Notes: generated by a model not told the origin, from the sequence alone. A stretch of 64,000 bases of DNA from Yoonia maritima (GCF_002933395.1 NZ_PKFN01000008.1:186001-250000), one strand, 5' to 3'; counted from the first letter of the stretch, positions 17,797-26,715 are shown. Numbers and translations are program-made.

Positions 17797-18828
17797 ATGA
17801 ATATTGATCTACTTAAACGCCTTTGCGAAATGCCGGGTGTTCCGGGAAACGAAGACCGCGTACGTGATCTTATCTCGACCGAAATCGAAGGGCTGTTTGA
17901 CGAAGTCACCGTCGACCCAATGGGGTCACTGCTGTGCAAGCGAAATGGCACCGGAACCGACCCACTAAAAATCATGCTACTTTGCCACATGGATGAAATT
18001 GGCTTTCTGGTCAGCCACATCAGCGACAAAGGCTATCTTTATCTGCAACCTGTTGGTGGCTTTGACCCGCGTAACCTTTTCTCGCGCCGTGTATTGGTCT
18101 GCACCGACGATGGCGACTACAAGGGGGTGATGAACCCCGGCGGCAAACCCGTCCACATCGCATCCCCCGAAGATCGCAAAAAGGTGCCCGAACTGGGCGA
18201 ATTCTTTGTTGACCTTGGTATGGGCGAAAAGGCCCGTGATGTCGTTAAGGTCGGTGATTTCGTTGTCATGGACGAGCCGTTCTTAGAAATGGGCGACAAA
18301 TTTGTCTCCAAAGCATTGGACAACCGTATCGCTTGCTGGCTCGGCATCGAAGCGATACGGCAACTTGGCGACAAGGGCCGTGACGCAGAAATCCACGTGG
18401 CATTTACCTGCCAAGAAGAAGTCGGCCTGCGTGGCGCGCGCACTGCATCCTATGCCATCAAACCAGATATCGGCATCGGCATCGACACAACGCTTGCCTG
18501 TGACACCCCCGGCATTCCAGAAAAAGACGCAACGACTCAGCAAGGCAAAGGCTTCGGGCTTCACGTTCGCGACAGCTCATTCATTGCAGACAAGGCCTTA
18601 GTACAAGAAATTGAGGCATTAGCGATCAAGAATGACATCCCTTATCAGCGCACCATGCTAGCGGCTGGCGGCCAAGACGGTGCCGCTGCCCAGCAAGCAG
18701 CGGCAGGTGCACGTGCCGTCGGTATCGTCGTAGGAACACGCTACATCCACACCGTGACAGAAATGGTCGAAAAGGGCGACTTGCAAGCCGCGCTGGATAT
18801 CATTGTTGCCTACCTCAGCGAGTTTTGA
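17797..18828 (+). CDS. M42-family metallo-aminopeptidase
   Basis: 343 residues from ATG 17797 with AGGAG 7 bases upstream. Two-metal-site residues of the M42/TET family are visible: H64 (LLCHMDEIGF), D175 (ALDNRIACW), E207/E208 (TCQEEVGL, catalytic Glu and metal ligand), D230 (IGIDTT) and H318 (RYIHT). Family members form large tetrahedral cytosolic assemblies that trim peptides; the substrate is not predictable. The stop overlaps the TTG start of the kinase-like gene (TTGA). Confidence 0.88.
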   Translation: MNIDLLKRLCEMPGVPGNEDRVRDLISTEIEGLFDEVTVDPMGSLLCKRNGTGTDPLKIMLLCHMDEIGFLVSHISDKGYLYLQPVGGFDPRNLFSRRVLVCTDDGDYKGVMNPGGKPVHIASPEDRKKVPELGEFFVDLGMGEKARDVVKVGDFVVMDEPFLEMGDKFVSKALDNRIACWLGIEAIRQLGDKGRDAEIHVAFTCQEEVGLRGARTASYAIKPDIGIGIDTTLACDTPGIPEKDATTQQGKGFGLHVRDSSFIADKALVQEIEALAIKNDIPYQRTMLAAGGQDGAAAQQAAAGARAVGIVVGTRYIHTVTEMVEKGDLQAALDIIVAYLSEF

Positions 18829-19700
18829 GCCGCCTTACAATCACAACCGAAGTGGTCCGCGTATTAATCGCGGACCAATTTCCACAATGGGCTTCTCTGC
18901 CCATACGCCCTGTCGCAAATTCTGGCTGGGACAATTTCACATTTCACCTTGGCGACGAAATGTCGATCCGACTGCCAAGCGCCGCCTGCTACGAACCGCA
19001 GGTCGCCAAAGAGCAAAAGTGGCTTCCCCGCCTCGCCCCGCATCTTCCCGTGCCAATACCAACGCCGATCGCGATGGGCACCCCATCCGCTACATACCCC
19101 TATTATTGGAGTGTCATGCGCTGGTTACCCGGCGCATCCGCCAATCAAGCACCCCCTGAAAATCAGTCAAACATTGCACGCGATTTGGCCCGTTTTCTAA
19201 CAGCGTTGCAATCCATTCCAGACCAAGGCGGCCCGCAACCAGGACCACAGAACTTTCATCGTGGCGGCCTCCTCAGGACTTATGATGACGATGTGCGACG
19301 TTGCGTAAACATGCTCAAAGGACGTTTCGACACCGCACATATCACAGACATATGGGACACCGCCTGCGCAAGCCACTGGGAAGCCCCACCCGTTTGGGTC
19401 CACGGAGACGTAGCCCCAAGCAACTTTTTGATCGCAAAAGATCGACTCGCTGCGGTCATCGATTTTGGCGGATGTGCGGTCGGTGACCCGGCCTGTGATC
19501 TGACCATCGCATGGACATATTTCACAGGCAACGCCCAACGGATATTCCGAGAAACGGTTAATATGGACACAGATACATGGGCGCGCGCAAAGGGGTGGGC
19601 GATTTGGAAAGCGCTGCTCAGGACCTGCGATCAGGGCGGCGACACCGAACACCTTGATCGCCTTTTGACTGAAATGAGTTCTACCAACAGAAAGTTATAA
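18825..19700 (+). CDS. Aminoglycoside phosphotransferase-family kinase
   Basis: 291 residues. The APH-type kinase fold shows VHGDVAPSN (192-200, catalytic loop Asp) and IDFGGCAVGDPACDL (212-226, metal-binding Asp). The N-terminal part ANSGWDNFTFHLGDEMSIRLP matches small-molecule kinases of this group. The start is TTG, overlapping the M42 stop, which implies coupling. The substrate is unknown; antibiotic resistance is not implied, since many members phosphorylate metabolites. The 3' end overlaps by six bases with a convergent small membrane gene. Confidence 0.85.
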   Translation: MSRLTITTEVVRVLIADQFPQWASLPIRPVANSGWDNFTFHLGDEMSIRLPSAACYEPQVAKEQKWLPRLAPHLPVPIPTPIAMGTPSATYPYYWSVMRWLPGASANQAPPENQSNIARDLARFLTALQSIPDQGGPQPGPQNFHRGGLLRTYDDDVRRCVNMLKGRFDTAHITDIWDTACASHWEAPPVWVHGDVAPSNFLIAKDRLAAVIDFGGCAVGDPACDLTIAWTYFTGNAQRIFRETVNMDTDTWARAKGWAIWKALLRTCDQGGDTEHLDRLLTEMSSTNRKL

Positions 19701-19994
19701 ACTCATAACGCCCAGCAATGGCAGCCAGCCCTTCAAAACCAATGATTTCCCCAAAACCATGGCAAGTGCGGTCAGCGCAGCGGGTCGAACGAAAACATAA
19801 AGAACAAGCCAGAACCCCAGAAACACGATTCCCCAATAATAAAGGCTATCGATATGATTGCCATAACCCATTGGGCTTAATAATACAGTTATTGAAGGGG
19901 ACGGGTTCACAGTTACGCCACTCAGACCGATAGCACCTATACAAAAAAGTATAAGACCAGCGATGGATGAAACGAGACTGGAAAGATAACTCAT
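19695..19994 (-). CDS. Small membrane protein, unknown
   Basis: 99 residues from ATG 19994 (a GTG precedes it in frame). Three hydrophobic stretches, about 3-25, 50-70 and 73-95, suggest an inner-membrane protein; the loop between the first two is Ser/Pro/Gly-rich. No family recognised. Its 3' end overlaps the kinase-like gene. Support is the clear membrane pattern and lack of a competing frame; still only moderately certain. Confidence 0.55.
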   Translation of the reverse strand: MSYLSSLVSSIAGLILFCIGAIGLSGVTVNPSPSITVLLSPMGYGNHIDSLYYWGIVFLGFWLVLYVFVRPAALTALAMVLGKSLVLKGWLPLLGVMSL

Positions 19995-20106
19995 CACAAA
20001 CCGCCAAGTGGGAGAATAGTTGGTTAATTGCTATTTCTCACCCAATATAAACGTAATTTTAGCGTCCGGTCAAATTTAAAAATTGAAAATAAACAACCCA
20101 AAGATG

Positions 20107-20250
20107 TTAAGCACTTACCCCGTTAACGGTAAGACTAGCAACTTTTGCACGGCATTTTTTCACCAATGCAACAAATGGATGCGTTCCACCCTGTGATGAC
20201 CCGCACAAAATTGCCGTAAACAATGAAGCAATAAGGATAATATCAATCAT
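20107..20250 (-). CDS. Candidate small protein, 47 aa, hydrophobic N-terminus
   Basis: ATG at 20250 preceded by GGAG with a 7-base spacer. The protein starts MIDIILIASLFTAILCG, a membrane or signal-like segment, followed by a basic tail with KKCRAK, and ends at TAA 20107. The last codons contain a CTTACC/GGTAAG hairpin. The region has no other gene. Recognised only from the ribosome binding site and hydrophobic start; no family known. Confidence 0.4.
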   Translation of the reverse strand: MIDIILIASLFTAILCGSSQGGTHPFVALVKKCRAKVASLTVNGVSA

Positions 20251-20466
20251 AGCATCTCTCCACAATTCCATCACGAGTTGTGCAACTTAAGTACATCTCG
20301 CAGTTAATCGGAATAAGGGGAAAAATGCTCGCAAAATGGCAGACTTGGGTTATTCCAGCAAAAATCCGCCAATGAGGCTGGAACGCAAACTGGGCGCCGG
20401 CAGGTCACAAATACGAAAAATCTAGGAAAGCCAGCGCACGCCCGCTTTCCGTTTTTGGTTCCGAAA
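20251..20466. other. Non-coding stretch upstream of the small ORF, ending at ubiK terminator
   Basis: 216 bases between the small ORF start and the ubiK stop. It carries a TTCCAGC/GCTGGAA inverted repeat around 20353-20384 and the ubiK terminator at 20425-20450. No protein frame with a start and ribosome site is convincing. Confidence 0.45.
20416..20456 (-). terminator. Intrinsic terminator after ubiK
   Basis: GGAAAG (20425-20430) pairs with CTTTCC (20445-20450), extended by GC pairs. In the minus direction the hairpin is followed by TAGATTTTT. There is also a T-run on the other side (20452-20456), so it could work in both directions. It begins about 10 bases past the ubiK stop. Confidence 0.6.
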
Positions 20467-20706
20467 TTACTTCGCCTCAAGTGCTGCGATACGCGCGGCA
20501 AGCGCTTCGTTTTCTTCGCGGGCCTTTTGGGCCATCGCACGCACCGCGTCGAATTCTTCGCGCGTTACGAAATCGCGGTCAGCCAACCAGCGATCCATCA
20601 TCGAAGACATCGCTGTCGACGCTTCGTCCTTGGCACCTTGCGCAACACCCATGGCATTGGTCATCAGCTGGCTCAGGTCATCAAAAATCTTGTTCTTGCT
20701 TTGCAT
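20467..20706 (-). CDS. ubiK: UbiK-family ubiquinone biosynthesis accessory factor
   Basis: 79 residues of the BMFP/YqiC family. An amphipathic N-terminal half (NKIFDDLSQLMTNAMGVAQGAK) is followed by FVTREEFDAVRAMAQKAREENEALAARIAALEAK, a trimeric coiled coil typical of the family. UbiK assists aerobic ubiquinone synthesis by binding UbiJ and membranes in enterobacteria. It is divergent from lgt by 103 bases, and a terminator follows its stop. Confidence 0.88.
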   Translation of the reverse strand: MQSKNKIFDDLSQLMTNAMGVAQGAKDEASTAMSSMMDRWLADRDFVTREEFDAVRAMAQKAREENEALAARIAALEAK

Positions 20707-20809
20707 AGCACTCTCCGTTCGCGGTTACGTTCTATATGGGGCTTGGGACCGCTGCGCACAAGCGTTGTAGCTGGTTGACTTCGCCGCAGCACCAAGAGAG
20801 GAATAGCGC

Positions 20810-21688
20810 ATGTTTGCAGCGATCCCCTTCCCCGATATTTCGCCCGAGATCATCTCGATTAACCTATTTGGCATGGAACTGGCGCTGCGCTGGTACGCAA
20901 TGGGCTATATCGTTGGAATCGCGATTGGCTGGCAGCTGATCAAACTGGCGCTACGCCGTCCGCAGCTGTGGCGTAACGGTCCGCCAATGCAGGAAAACCA
21001 GCTTGAGGATCTTCTAACGTATATCGTCATTGGCGTGATCGGTGGAGGGCGGCTGGGTTACGTTCTGATCTACAAGCCGGCCGAATTCTTCGCCAATCCG
21101 GTAGACATCATTAGAATTTGGGACGGTGGCCTATCGTTTCATGGTGGATTTCTTGGTGTTGTTCTGGCTGTTTTCTTGTTTAGCCGCCGTAAAAACCTAC
21201 CGCTACCAGACTTAGCCGACATCATTGCAGTTGCCGCAACGCCCGCGATCCTGCTGGTGCGTTGCGCGAACTTTATCAACGCAGAACTCTGGGGACGGCC
21301 TACAGATTTACCTTGGGGCGTGATTTTCCCGGGCCAAGCCGCGCAATCATGTGCAACGCTCCTGGCGGACTGCGCACGCCACCCGTCACAGCTGTATGAG
21401 GCCGGATTAGAAGGCCTTCTTCTCGGCACGCTTCTGATCCTGCTCGCCTTCCGCTTTAACGGGCTGAAGAAACCCTGGCTGCTGACCGGGACATTCTTTG
21501 CCGGTTATGGCTTTTCCCGCTTCCTTGTTGAATTCGTGCGCCAGCCAGACGCGCAATTCCAAAGTGTCGGAAATGAGCTTGGGCTTGCGCTCCACTATAA
21601 CGGCTATGGGCTGACCATGGGACAGACACTGACCTTTCCGATGATCATCATTGGCCTGACTGTCGTGGCAATCGCGTGGCGCCGATGA
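20810..21688 (+). CDS. lgt: Prolipoprotein diacylglyceryl transferase
   Basis: Transfers diacylglycerol to the lipobox Cys of prolipoproteins in the inner membrane. 292 residues with several membrane helices. The HGG motif with the essential His at 111 (GGLSFHGGFLG) and the Lgt signature around 150-172 (RCANFINAELWGRPTDLPWG) are present. The start has GAGAGGAAT upstream. Its stop overlaps the midA-like ATG. Substrates encoded in this window include the lipoproteins at 5024, 35391 and 55196. Confidence 0.95.
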   Translation: MFAAIPFPDISPEIISINLFGMELALRWYAMGYIVGIAIGWQLIKLALRRPQLWRNGPPMQENQLEDLLTYIVIGVIGGGRLGYVLIYKPAEFFANPVDIIRIWDGGLSFHGGFLGVVLAVFLFSRRKNLPLPDLADIIAVAATPAILLVRCANFINAELWGRPTDLPWGVIFPGQAAQSCATLLADCARHPSQLYEAGLEGLLLGTLLILLAFRFNGLKKPWLLTGTFFAGYGFSRFLVEFVRQPDAQFQSVGNELGLALHYNGYGLTMGQTLTFPMIIIGLTVVAIAWRR

Positions 21689-22743
21689 CACCGCTTGCGC
21701 AGCAGCTTATTGCACGGATCGGACGCACAGGGCCGATCACGCTTGGCGACTATATGGCCGAATGCCTGCTGCACCCCGACTACGGCTACTACGCCACCCG
21801 CGACCCATTGGGTGCAAAAGGCGATTTCATCACCGCGCCGGAAATCAGCCAAATGTTCGGCGAACTCATTGGGCTTTCACTCGCCCAAAGCTGGCTCGAC
21901 CAAGGCGCGCCTACCAAGATTGCACTTGCTGAGCTTGGCCCCGGACGCGGCACGCTGATGGCCGACATCTTGCGCGCGACAAAATCCGTTCCCGGCTTTC
22001 ATGCGGCTTTGACCGTGCATTTTGTCGAAGCCTCCCCGGTCTTGCGCAAAGCCCAAGCCAGCGCCGTTCCCAACGCTGTCTGGCATGATGATGTCACGAC
22101 CTTGCCTGATCTGCCTTTGTGGCTAGTAGCGAATGAATTCTTCGACGCGCTCCCCATCCGGCAGTTTGTCCGTGAAGGCACGGGATGGCGTGAACGGATG
22201 GTTGGCGTCAGTGATGGCGCCCTCACCTTTGGCCTATCAGCGGCGGCACCTCTGGCCATGCTGGAACACCGGATCGCCGACACCAAAGATGGCGACCTGA
22301 TAGAGCATTGCGCCGCCCTGCCCGGCGTCATGCAGCATATCAGCCATAAGATCGCGGATCACGGCGGCACAGCATTGATTATAGATTACGGCGATTGGCA
22401 GTCTTTGGGCGACACGTTGCAAGCACTGTCTTCCCACAAAAAAGCCGATCCACTAGCCGAACCCGGCACTGCTGATCTGACAGCGCATGTGGATTTTGCA
22501 GAAATCGCGCGCAATGCAGCCCCTGCGAAATTCAGCCGCCTAACACCCCAAGGTGTCTTCCTCGAACGACTGGGGATCACGCAGCGTGCACAAAAGCTGG
22601 CGACCCGATTACATGGTACGGCACTTGAAACGCACGTCAAAGCACATCGGCGCTTGACCCACCCTGCCGAAATGGGCGACCTTTTCAAAGTGATCAGTAT
22701 CTATCCTGTTTCGGCAACCCCGCCCCCCGGATTGGAACCATGA
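21685..22743 (+). CDS. SAM-dependent methyltransferase, MidA/NDUFAF7 family
   Basis: 352 residues from the ATG at 21685 that overlaps the lgt stop (ATGA); a GTG three codons upstream is less likely. The family block YYATRDPLGAKGDFITAPEISQMFGELIG near the N-terminus is followed by the SAM-binding ELGPGRGTLMADILRA. The eukaryotic homologue methylates a complex I subunit Arg; a protein arginine methyltransferase role here is inferred. Middle gene of lgt-midA-pgeF, a common alphaproteobacterial operon. Confidence 0.88.
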   Translation: MTPLAQQLIARIGRTGPITLGDYMAECLLHPDYGYYATRDPLGAKGDFITAPEISQMFGELIGLSLAQSWLDQGAPTKIALAELGPGRGTLMADILRATKSVPGFHAALTVHFVEASPVLRKAQASAVPNAVWHDDVTTLPDLPLWLVANEFFDALPIRQFVREGTGWRERMVGVSDGALTFGLSAAAPLAMLEHRIADTKDGDLIEHCAALPGVMQHISHKIADHGGTALIIDYGDWQSLGDTLQALSSHKKADPLAEPGTADLTAHVDFAEIARNAAPAKFSRLTPQGVFLERLGITQRAQKLATRLHGTALETHVKAHRRLTHPAEMGDLFKVISIYPVSATPPPGLEP

Positions 22744-23495
22744 CTCTCGACATTATCACCAGCCCCGACCTAGACGGCACGACGCACGGGTTCTTTACGC
22801 GCCGAGGCGGCGCATCATCGGGTGTGTTCGCAGGATTGAACTGCGGTTACGGCAGCTCTGACCAGCATGATATCGTCAGCATCAACCGGGCACGCGTTGC
22901 CGAGGCAATGCACGTCGCACCCGATCACTTAGTCGGCGTACACCAGATACACTCCGCCGATGCGGTCATCGCCAATGGTCCGCAAGATCAGCACCCAAAA
23001 GCAGACGCGATTGTCACCGCCACCAAAGGTGTAGCACTATCGGTTTTAACAGCAGATTGCCAACCAGTCCTTTTCGCCGATCCCCAAGCAGGCGTCATCG
23101 GTGCTGCCCACGCGGGATGGAAGGGCGCGCTAAACGGTGTGCTCGCAGACACGGTCAGCAAAATGGAATCCCTTGGCGCATCAGCGCCCAATATCACGGC
23201 AGTCATCGGCCCATGCATTAGCCAACGCGCCTATGAAGTCGGACCGGACTTTATGGATCAGTTCACCGCGATAGACCCAAAACTTGATCGATTTTTTGTC
23301 GCCGGAAGTGGTGACCGATTTCATTTTGATCTACCGGGATTTGGTTTGATGAAGCTGCGCGAATGCGGCATTACACGGGCAAGCTGGACACACAATTGCA
23401 CCTATAGCGATCCTGATCGGTTTTATAGCTACCGACGCACAGTCCACCAAAAAGAAGCCGACTATGGACGTTTGATCGCCGCGATCACGCTTTAA
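22740..23495 (+). CDS. pgeF: Peptidoglycan editing factor PgeF (purine nucleoside phosphorylase/laccase-domain)
   Basis: 251 residues, DUF152/YfiH fold. Zn ligands H71 (VHQIHSADA), C107 (LTADCQPV) and H124 (AAHAGWKG) fall at the positions known in E. coli YfiH. In E. coli the enzyme prevents misincorporation of Ser in peptidoglycan; relatives have purine nucleoside phosphorylase or deaminase activity. It starts within the midA-like stop (ATGA). Last gene of the lgt operon. Confidence 0.92.
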   Translation: MTLDIITSPDLDGTTHGFFTRRGGASSGVFAGLNCGYGSSDQHDIVSINRARVAEAMHVAPDHLVGVHQIHSADAVIANGPQDQHPKADAIVTATKGVALSVLTADCQPVLFADPQAGVIGAAHAGWKGALNGVLADTVSKMESLGASAPNITAVIGPCISQRAYEVGPDFMDQFTAIDPKLDRFFVAGSGDRFHFDLPGFGLMKLRECGITRASWTHNCTYSDPDRFYSYRRTVHQKEADYGRLIAAITL

Positions 23496-23865
23496 TCACA
23501 AGCTAAAACATCATCAATACGCCCAATAAATGCCTGAATTACAGCTAATGCTTGGGAAATAGGGTCGCATCCGTGGGACTCGCCGATCAGGAGGGACGAT
23601 GATGACGCGACGTTGGCAAGCCGCTGTAAGAACCGCAATACTCAATTATAATAGCGCACTTCCTTGGCAGCGCGGAAAACCAAGGCAACTTATGATTGCA
23701 CGCAGAACTTAGCCTATGTTCGCGTTGGACGCGGCAAAATTCTGCCCAGTAAAATCAATTTTTTTGACATTTCGTCTTCATTCGACTTTGATCAAATAAT
23801 CAAAATTTCCAATCAAATTGGCAGCTTAAGTGCAAAAATTTGATCGAACCCCGATAGGCATCCAC
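23496..23865. other. Intergenic region between pgeF and the degenerate Hint gene
   Basis: About 370 bases. It contains one small frame with a strong ribosome binding site (23599-23712, listed separately). The A+T-rich segment 23755-23830, with a TTGACA-like box at 23763, probably carries the promoter of the Hint gene. No terminator of canonical form is visible after pgeF. Confidence 0.5.
23599..23712 (+). CDS. Candidate small basic protein, 37 aa
   Basis: AGGAGGG immediately precedes two adjacent ATGs (23599 and 23602); spacing to the second is best. The product MTRRWQAAVRTAILNYN-SALPWQRGKPRQLMIARRT is short and very basic (ends ARRT). It stands alone between pgeF and the Hint gene. The near-perfect Shine-Dalgarno sequence is the main support; I recognise no family. 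Confidence 0.45.
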   Translation: MMTRRWQAAVRTAILNYNSALPWQRGKPRQLMIARRT

Positions 23866-24639
23866 ATGAACCCATCCCTTAACAACGGGGCCGACCCCAC
23901 AATTGGCACGTCTAACACCGAAGCGTTGCGGCGCGGCAGATATGCGACAAGCAATATTCCGACACGTAAATACGAAATCAGCTATCTTCTCCCAAACGGG
24001 GACATTGCCGAAATGTCGCGTGTTGCACCAGCTTTGCCTGCTTTTGAAAATGCATTCGGGGCGTTAGGCCGGGGTGCAATGGTCGTCACCAGCAATGGCC
24101 CCATGACGATCGAGGATCTGCTGCCGGGTGATCGCGTGCGTCTTGCCAATGGTAACTTCGAAACATTGTTATGGCGCGGTGCTATGCTGATTCAGCCCGA
24201 TGACCTGAACACCAACAGCGAAAACAACTGCCTCACACGTATAACCGCAGAGTCATTAGGCCCATCACGCCCATCACCAGATTTGATTCTTGGCCCGACC
24301 GCACATATCCTTCACCGCGCAACGGGTGTCCGTACCTTGACCGGAAAACGGGCCGCTTTTATTCCCGTCCGCGATTTCATCGACGGCAGCCAGTTCATTG
24401 AACTCCGCCCAGCGCAGCCAGTGAATGTCTTCCAACTTGGATTTTCACGTCAGGAAAGCATTTTGGTCAATGGCATCGAAATAGAAAGCATGCACCCCGG
24501 TACATTCTTCGCGCTTGGCCTGCGCGGTGAAATGCTTGTGCAATATTTGTCTTTGTTTCCGCACAAAATTGATCTGGATGATTTCGGCGAAATGCGAAAT
24601 CCGCGCCTTCGCCTACGTGATCTAGAATTGCTTGAATAG
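23866..24639 (+). CDS. Hint-domain (Hedgehog/intein-type) protein with degenerate active site
   Basis: 257 residues from ATG 23866; a GTG at 23830 is an alternative and neither has a clear ribosome site. A Hint_2-like domain starts at GALGRGAMVVTSNGPMTIEDLLPGDRV and includes the LGPTAHILHRATGVR block that corresponds to the family's VSPQHR motif. The usual nucleophilic Cys before the GT motif is absent and the His-containing block is altered, so self-cleavage is unlikely. The C-terminal block GIEIESMHPGTFFALGLRGEML is family-typical in Rhodobacteraceae. The 3' end overlaps the convergent MATE gene by 18 bases. Confidence 0.8.
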   Translation: MNPSLNNGADPTIGTSNTEALRRGRYATSNIPTRKYEISYLLPNGDIAEMSRVAPALPAFENAFGALGRGAMVVTSNGPMTIEDLLPGDRVRLANGNFETLLWRGAMLIQPDDLNTNSENNCLTRITAESLGPSRPSPDLILGPTAHILHRATGVRTLTGKRAAFIPVRDFIDGSQFIELRPAQPVNVFQLGFSRQESILVNGIEIESMHPGTFFALGLRGEMLVQYLSLFPHKIDLDDFGEMRNPRLRLRDLELLE

Positions 24640-25974
24640 TTGCTTCCAAAAACGCCACATCAGCAGCACTGAAGCGACCGCTAATCCAACGACAAGCCCC
24701 AGCCAAAGCCCAGCGGCGCCATAGCCGAACCAAAATGCCAGCACATAGCTTGCTGGTAGGCCAATCACCCAATAGCTGATCGTAGCCATGACCATCGGGA
24801 CAGCAGTGTCCTGAAGGCCACGCAATAGGCCAAGCGCAAGCACCTGTGCGGCATCGACGATTTGAAACAAGGCAGCAATCACAACCAGCTGCGCTCCGAC
24901 AGACACCAGCGTCAACCGTGCTGGTTCATCAGGATCAACAAACAGCGACACCAAAAATTCTGGGAACAGCATAAACAATGCTGAAGTGACCAACGCGAAC
25001 AATCCGGACATGCAAATCGCGGTGACGCCACCGCGGCGTAGCGATACTGGGTCTTTACGACCCAGAGCACGCCCTGCCCGCACAGTCGCGGCTTGGCTAA
25101 ATCCGATGTGTACCATGAAGGTCAGGCTTGCCAACTGAATGGCGATACCATGCGCCGCCAGTTCAATCGCACCGATCCAGCCCATCATGACCGCGCTTGC
25201 ACTGAACAATCCGCCCTCCGCCAGTGACGTTAAGCCAATCGGCCAACCAAGCCGAAACACGCGGTTCAAAATCTCGCGGTCACTACGCAGGAAATTCTTG
25301 AACAGTTGATATTGTGGCAAGACGCGAAACGTGTAACCCACCAGAATAGCGACCGAAACAATCGTCACCGTAACGGACGCAATCGCAGCGCCACGAATAC
25401 CCAATTCGGGCGCGCCCCAATTGCCGAATATCAGCGCATAATTAACGAACGCGTTCATCACGGCAGTTCCTACCGTCGCCCACAGCAATACCGAGATGTG
25501 TTCAAGTGCTGACAAAAATGACTTTAGCGTCATCACGATCAGAGCCGGGATCATCTGCCAAATCGTGATCTGTAGATAATAATGGGCCAACTGCGCCACA
25601 TCTGCATCTTGACCAATCGCAATCAGAATATCTTTTGCCCAGAAAAACGGGACCGTCACCGCAAGCCCGTAAAATATCGACAGCCATAGCCCCATGCGGG
25701 TCACCCGGCGAACTTGGGTCTCATCCCCTTCTTCTGCTGCGGATGCAACCAAGGGGGTAACCGCCTGCGCAAATCCAGCACCGACAATAAACACAACAAA
25801 AAGCATCGTACCCGCGATGGTCGATGCAGCAAGCGCGGTCACATTATACCAACCAAGCATAATCGTATCGGTCATGTGGATCGCAAACTGCGCCACATTG
25901 CTTAGGATCAATGGCAAACCAAGCTTGGCCACCGCCCGGATATGTTCAGGGTATGATTGTGCGATACGTTCCAT
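24622..25974 (-). CDS. MATE-family efflux transporter (NorM-like)
   Basis: 450 residues with the twelve-helix MATE pattern: two homologous halves, the first starting near HIRAVAKLGLPLILSNVAQ and the second near NRVFRLGWPIGLTSLAEGG. The family uses Na+ or H+ gradients to export cationic compounds. Substrates cannot be read from sequence. It is convergent with the Hint gene and divergent from the DUF2461 gene. No specific regulator is adjacent. Confidence 0.9.
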   Translation of the reverse strand: MERIAQSYPEHIRAVAKLGLPLILSNVAQFAIHMTDTIMLGWYNVTALAASTIAGTMLFVVFIVGAGFAQAVTPLVASAAEEGDETQVRRVTRMGLWLSIFYGLAVTVPFFWAKDILIAIGQDADVAQLAHYYLQITIWQMIPALIVMTLKSFLSALEHISVLLWATVGTAVMNAFVNYALIFGNWGAPELGIRGAAIASVTVTIVSVAILVGYTFRVLPQYQLFKNFLRSDREILNRVFRLGWPIGLTSLAEGGLFSASAVMMGWIGAIELAAHGIAIQLASLTFMVHIGFSQAATVRAGRALGRKDPVSLRRGGVTAICMSGLFALVTSALFMLFPEFLVSLFVDPDEPARLTLVSVGAQLVVIAALFQIVDAAQVLALGLLRGLQDTAVPMVMATISYWVIGLPASYVLAFWFGYGAAGLWLGLVVGLAVASVLLMWRFWKQLFKQF

Positions 25975-26049
25975 ATGCGAAGGCTTAGGGGGGATTCTGC
26001 TGCCCGTCCATAGACATCAATGGGCGTCGCATGACATGTTGACTGAAAA

Positions 26050-26712
26050 TTGGGGACAACGATCGCAAGCGACTATGAACGACTATTTTCCGACGCGCAG
26101 CCATTCTATAAACAGCTTGCAGTCAACAACACCAAGGATTGGTGGACGCAAAATAGGGCGTCTTACGACGACCGACTCAAACCAGCCGCGCTTGCGTTAC
26201 TTGATGATGTGGCCCGCCCACTGTCCAAACTGACGGATGCACCGATAAAGACAAAACTGTTTCGTCCGCATCGCGATATCCGGTTTTCAAAAGACAAGAC
26301 ACCATACAAGCCGCACCTGCACATGATGTGGCAAATCGAATCCGGCGTGCCGCAAAACCCCGTCTATTTCTTTGGTGTTGGCCCCGACTATGTGACCGCA
26401 GGCGCAGGCATGATGAGCTTTGAAAAGACCACGATCACCAATTGGCGTACGATGCTTGATCTTGATACTGACCGTATGCTTGGCATTCTTACGGGGCTTA
26501 AAACCGCCGGTTTTGCATTTCGGGAACCGGCGTTGAAACGCGTTCCGCCCCCTTATGACAAAGATCATGCAGCAGCATCGTTTTTACGCATGAAAGCTGT
26601 CGTTGCCAGCCGGCCAGTTACGCCGGACACACCGTTAAATCAAATCCTGACCGATACGTTCACAAATTTGTGGCCGCTCAACAATCTTTTGATTTCAATT
26701 GCCGAAGCTTGA
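26050..26712 (+). CDS. DUF2461 (TIGR02453-type) protein
   Basis: 220 residues. The TTG at 26050 is the first possible start, as an in-frame TGA lies at 26044. Family blocks are NTKDWWTQNRASYDDRLK (about 27-44), LFRPHRDIRFSKDKTPYKPH (about 72-91) and YFFGVGPDYVTAGAGMMSF. The function of the family is unknown. It ends 22 bases from the convergent DUF4166 gene; that gap is a hairpin serving both. Confidence 0.82.
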   Translation: MGTTIASDYERLFSDAQPFYKQLAVNNTKDWWTQNRASYDDRLKPAALALLDDVARPLSKLTDAPIKTKLFRPHRDIRFSKDKTPYKPHLHMMWQIESGVPQNPVYFFGVGPDYVTAGAGMMSFEKTTITNWRTMLDLDTDRMLGILTGLKTAGFAFREPALKRVPPPYDKDHAAASFLRMKAVVASRPVTPDTPLNQILTDTFTNLWPLNNLLISIAEA

Positions 26713-26715
26713 TCT

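Noticed and set aside
18825..19700. Aminoglycoside resistance function
   Set aside because: The fold is shared by many metabolic kinases; no resistance-specific feature or mobile context.
20304..20540. 78-codon minus-strand frame next to ubiK
   Set aside because: It covers the ubiK terminator and overlaps ubiK in another phase with no ribosome site.
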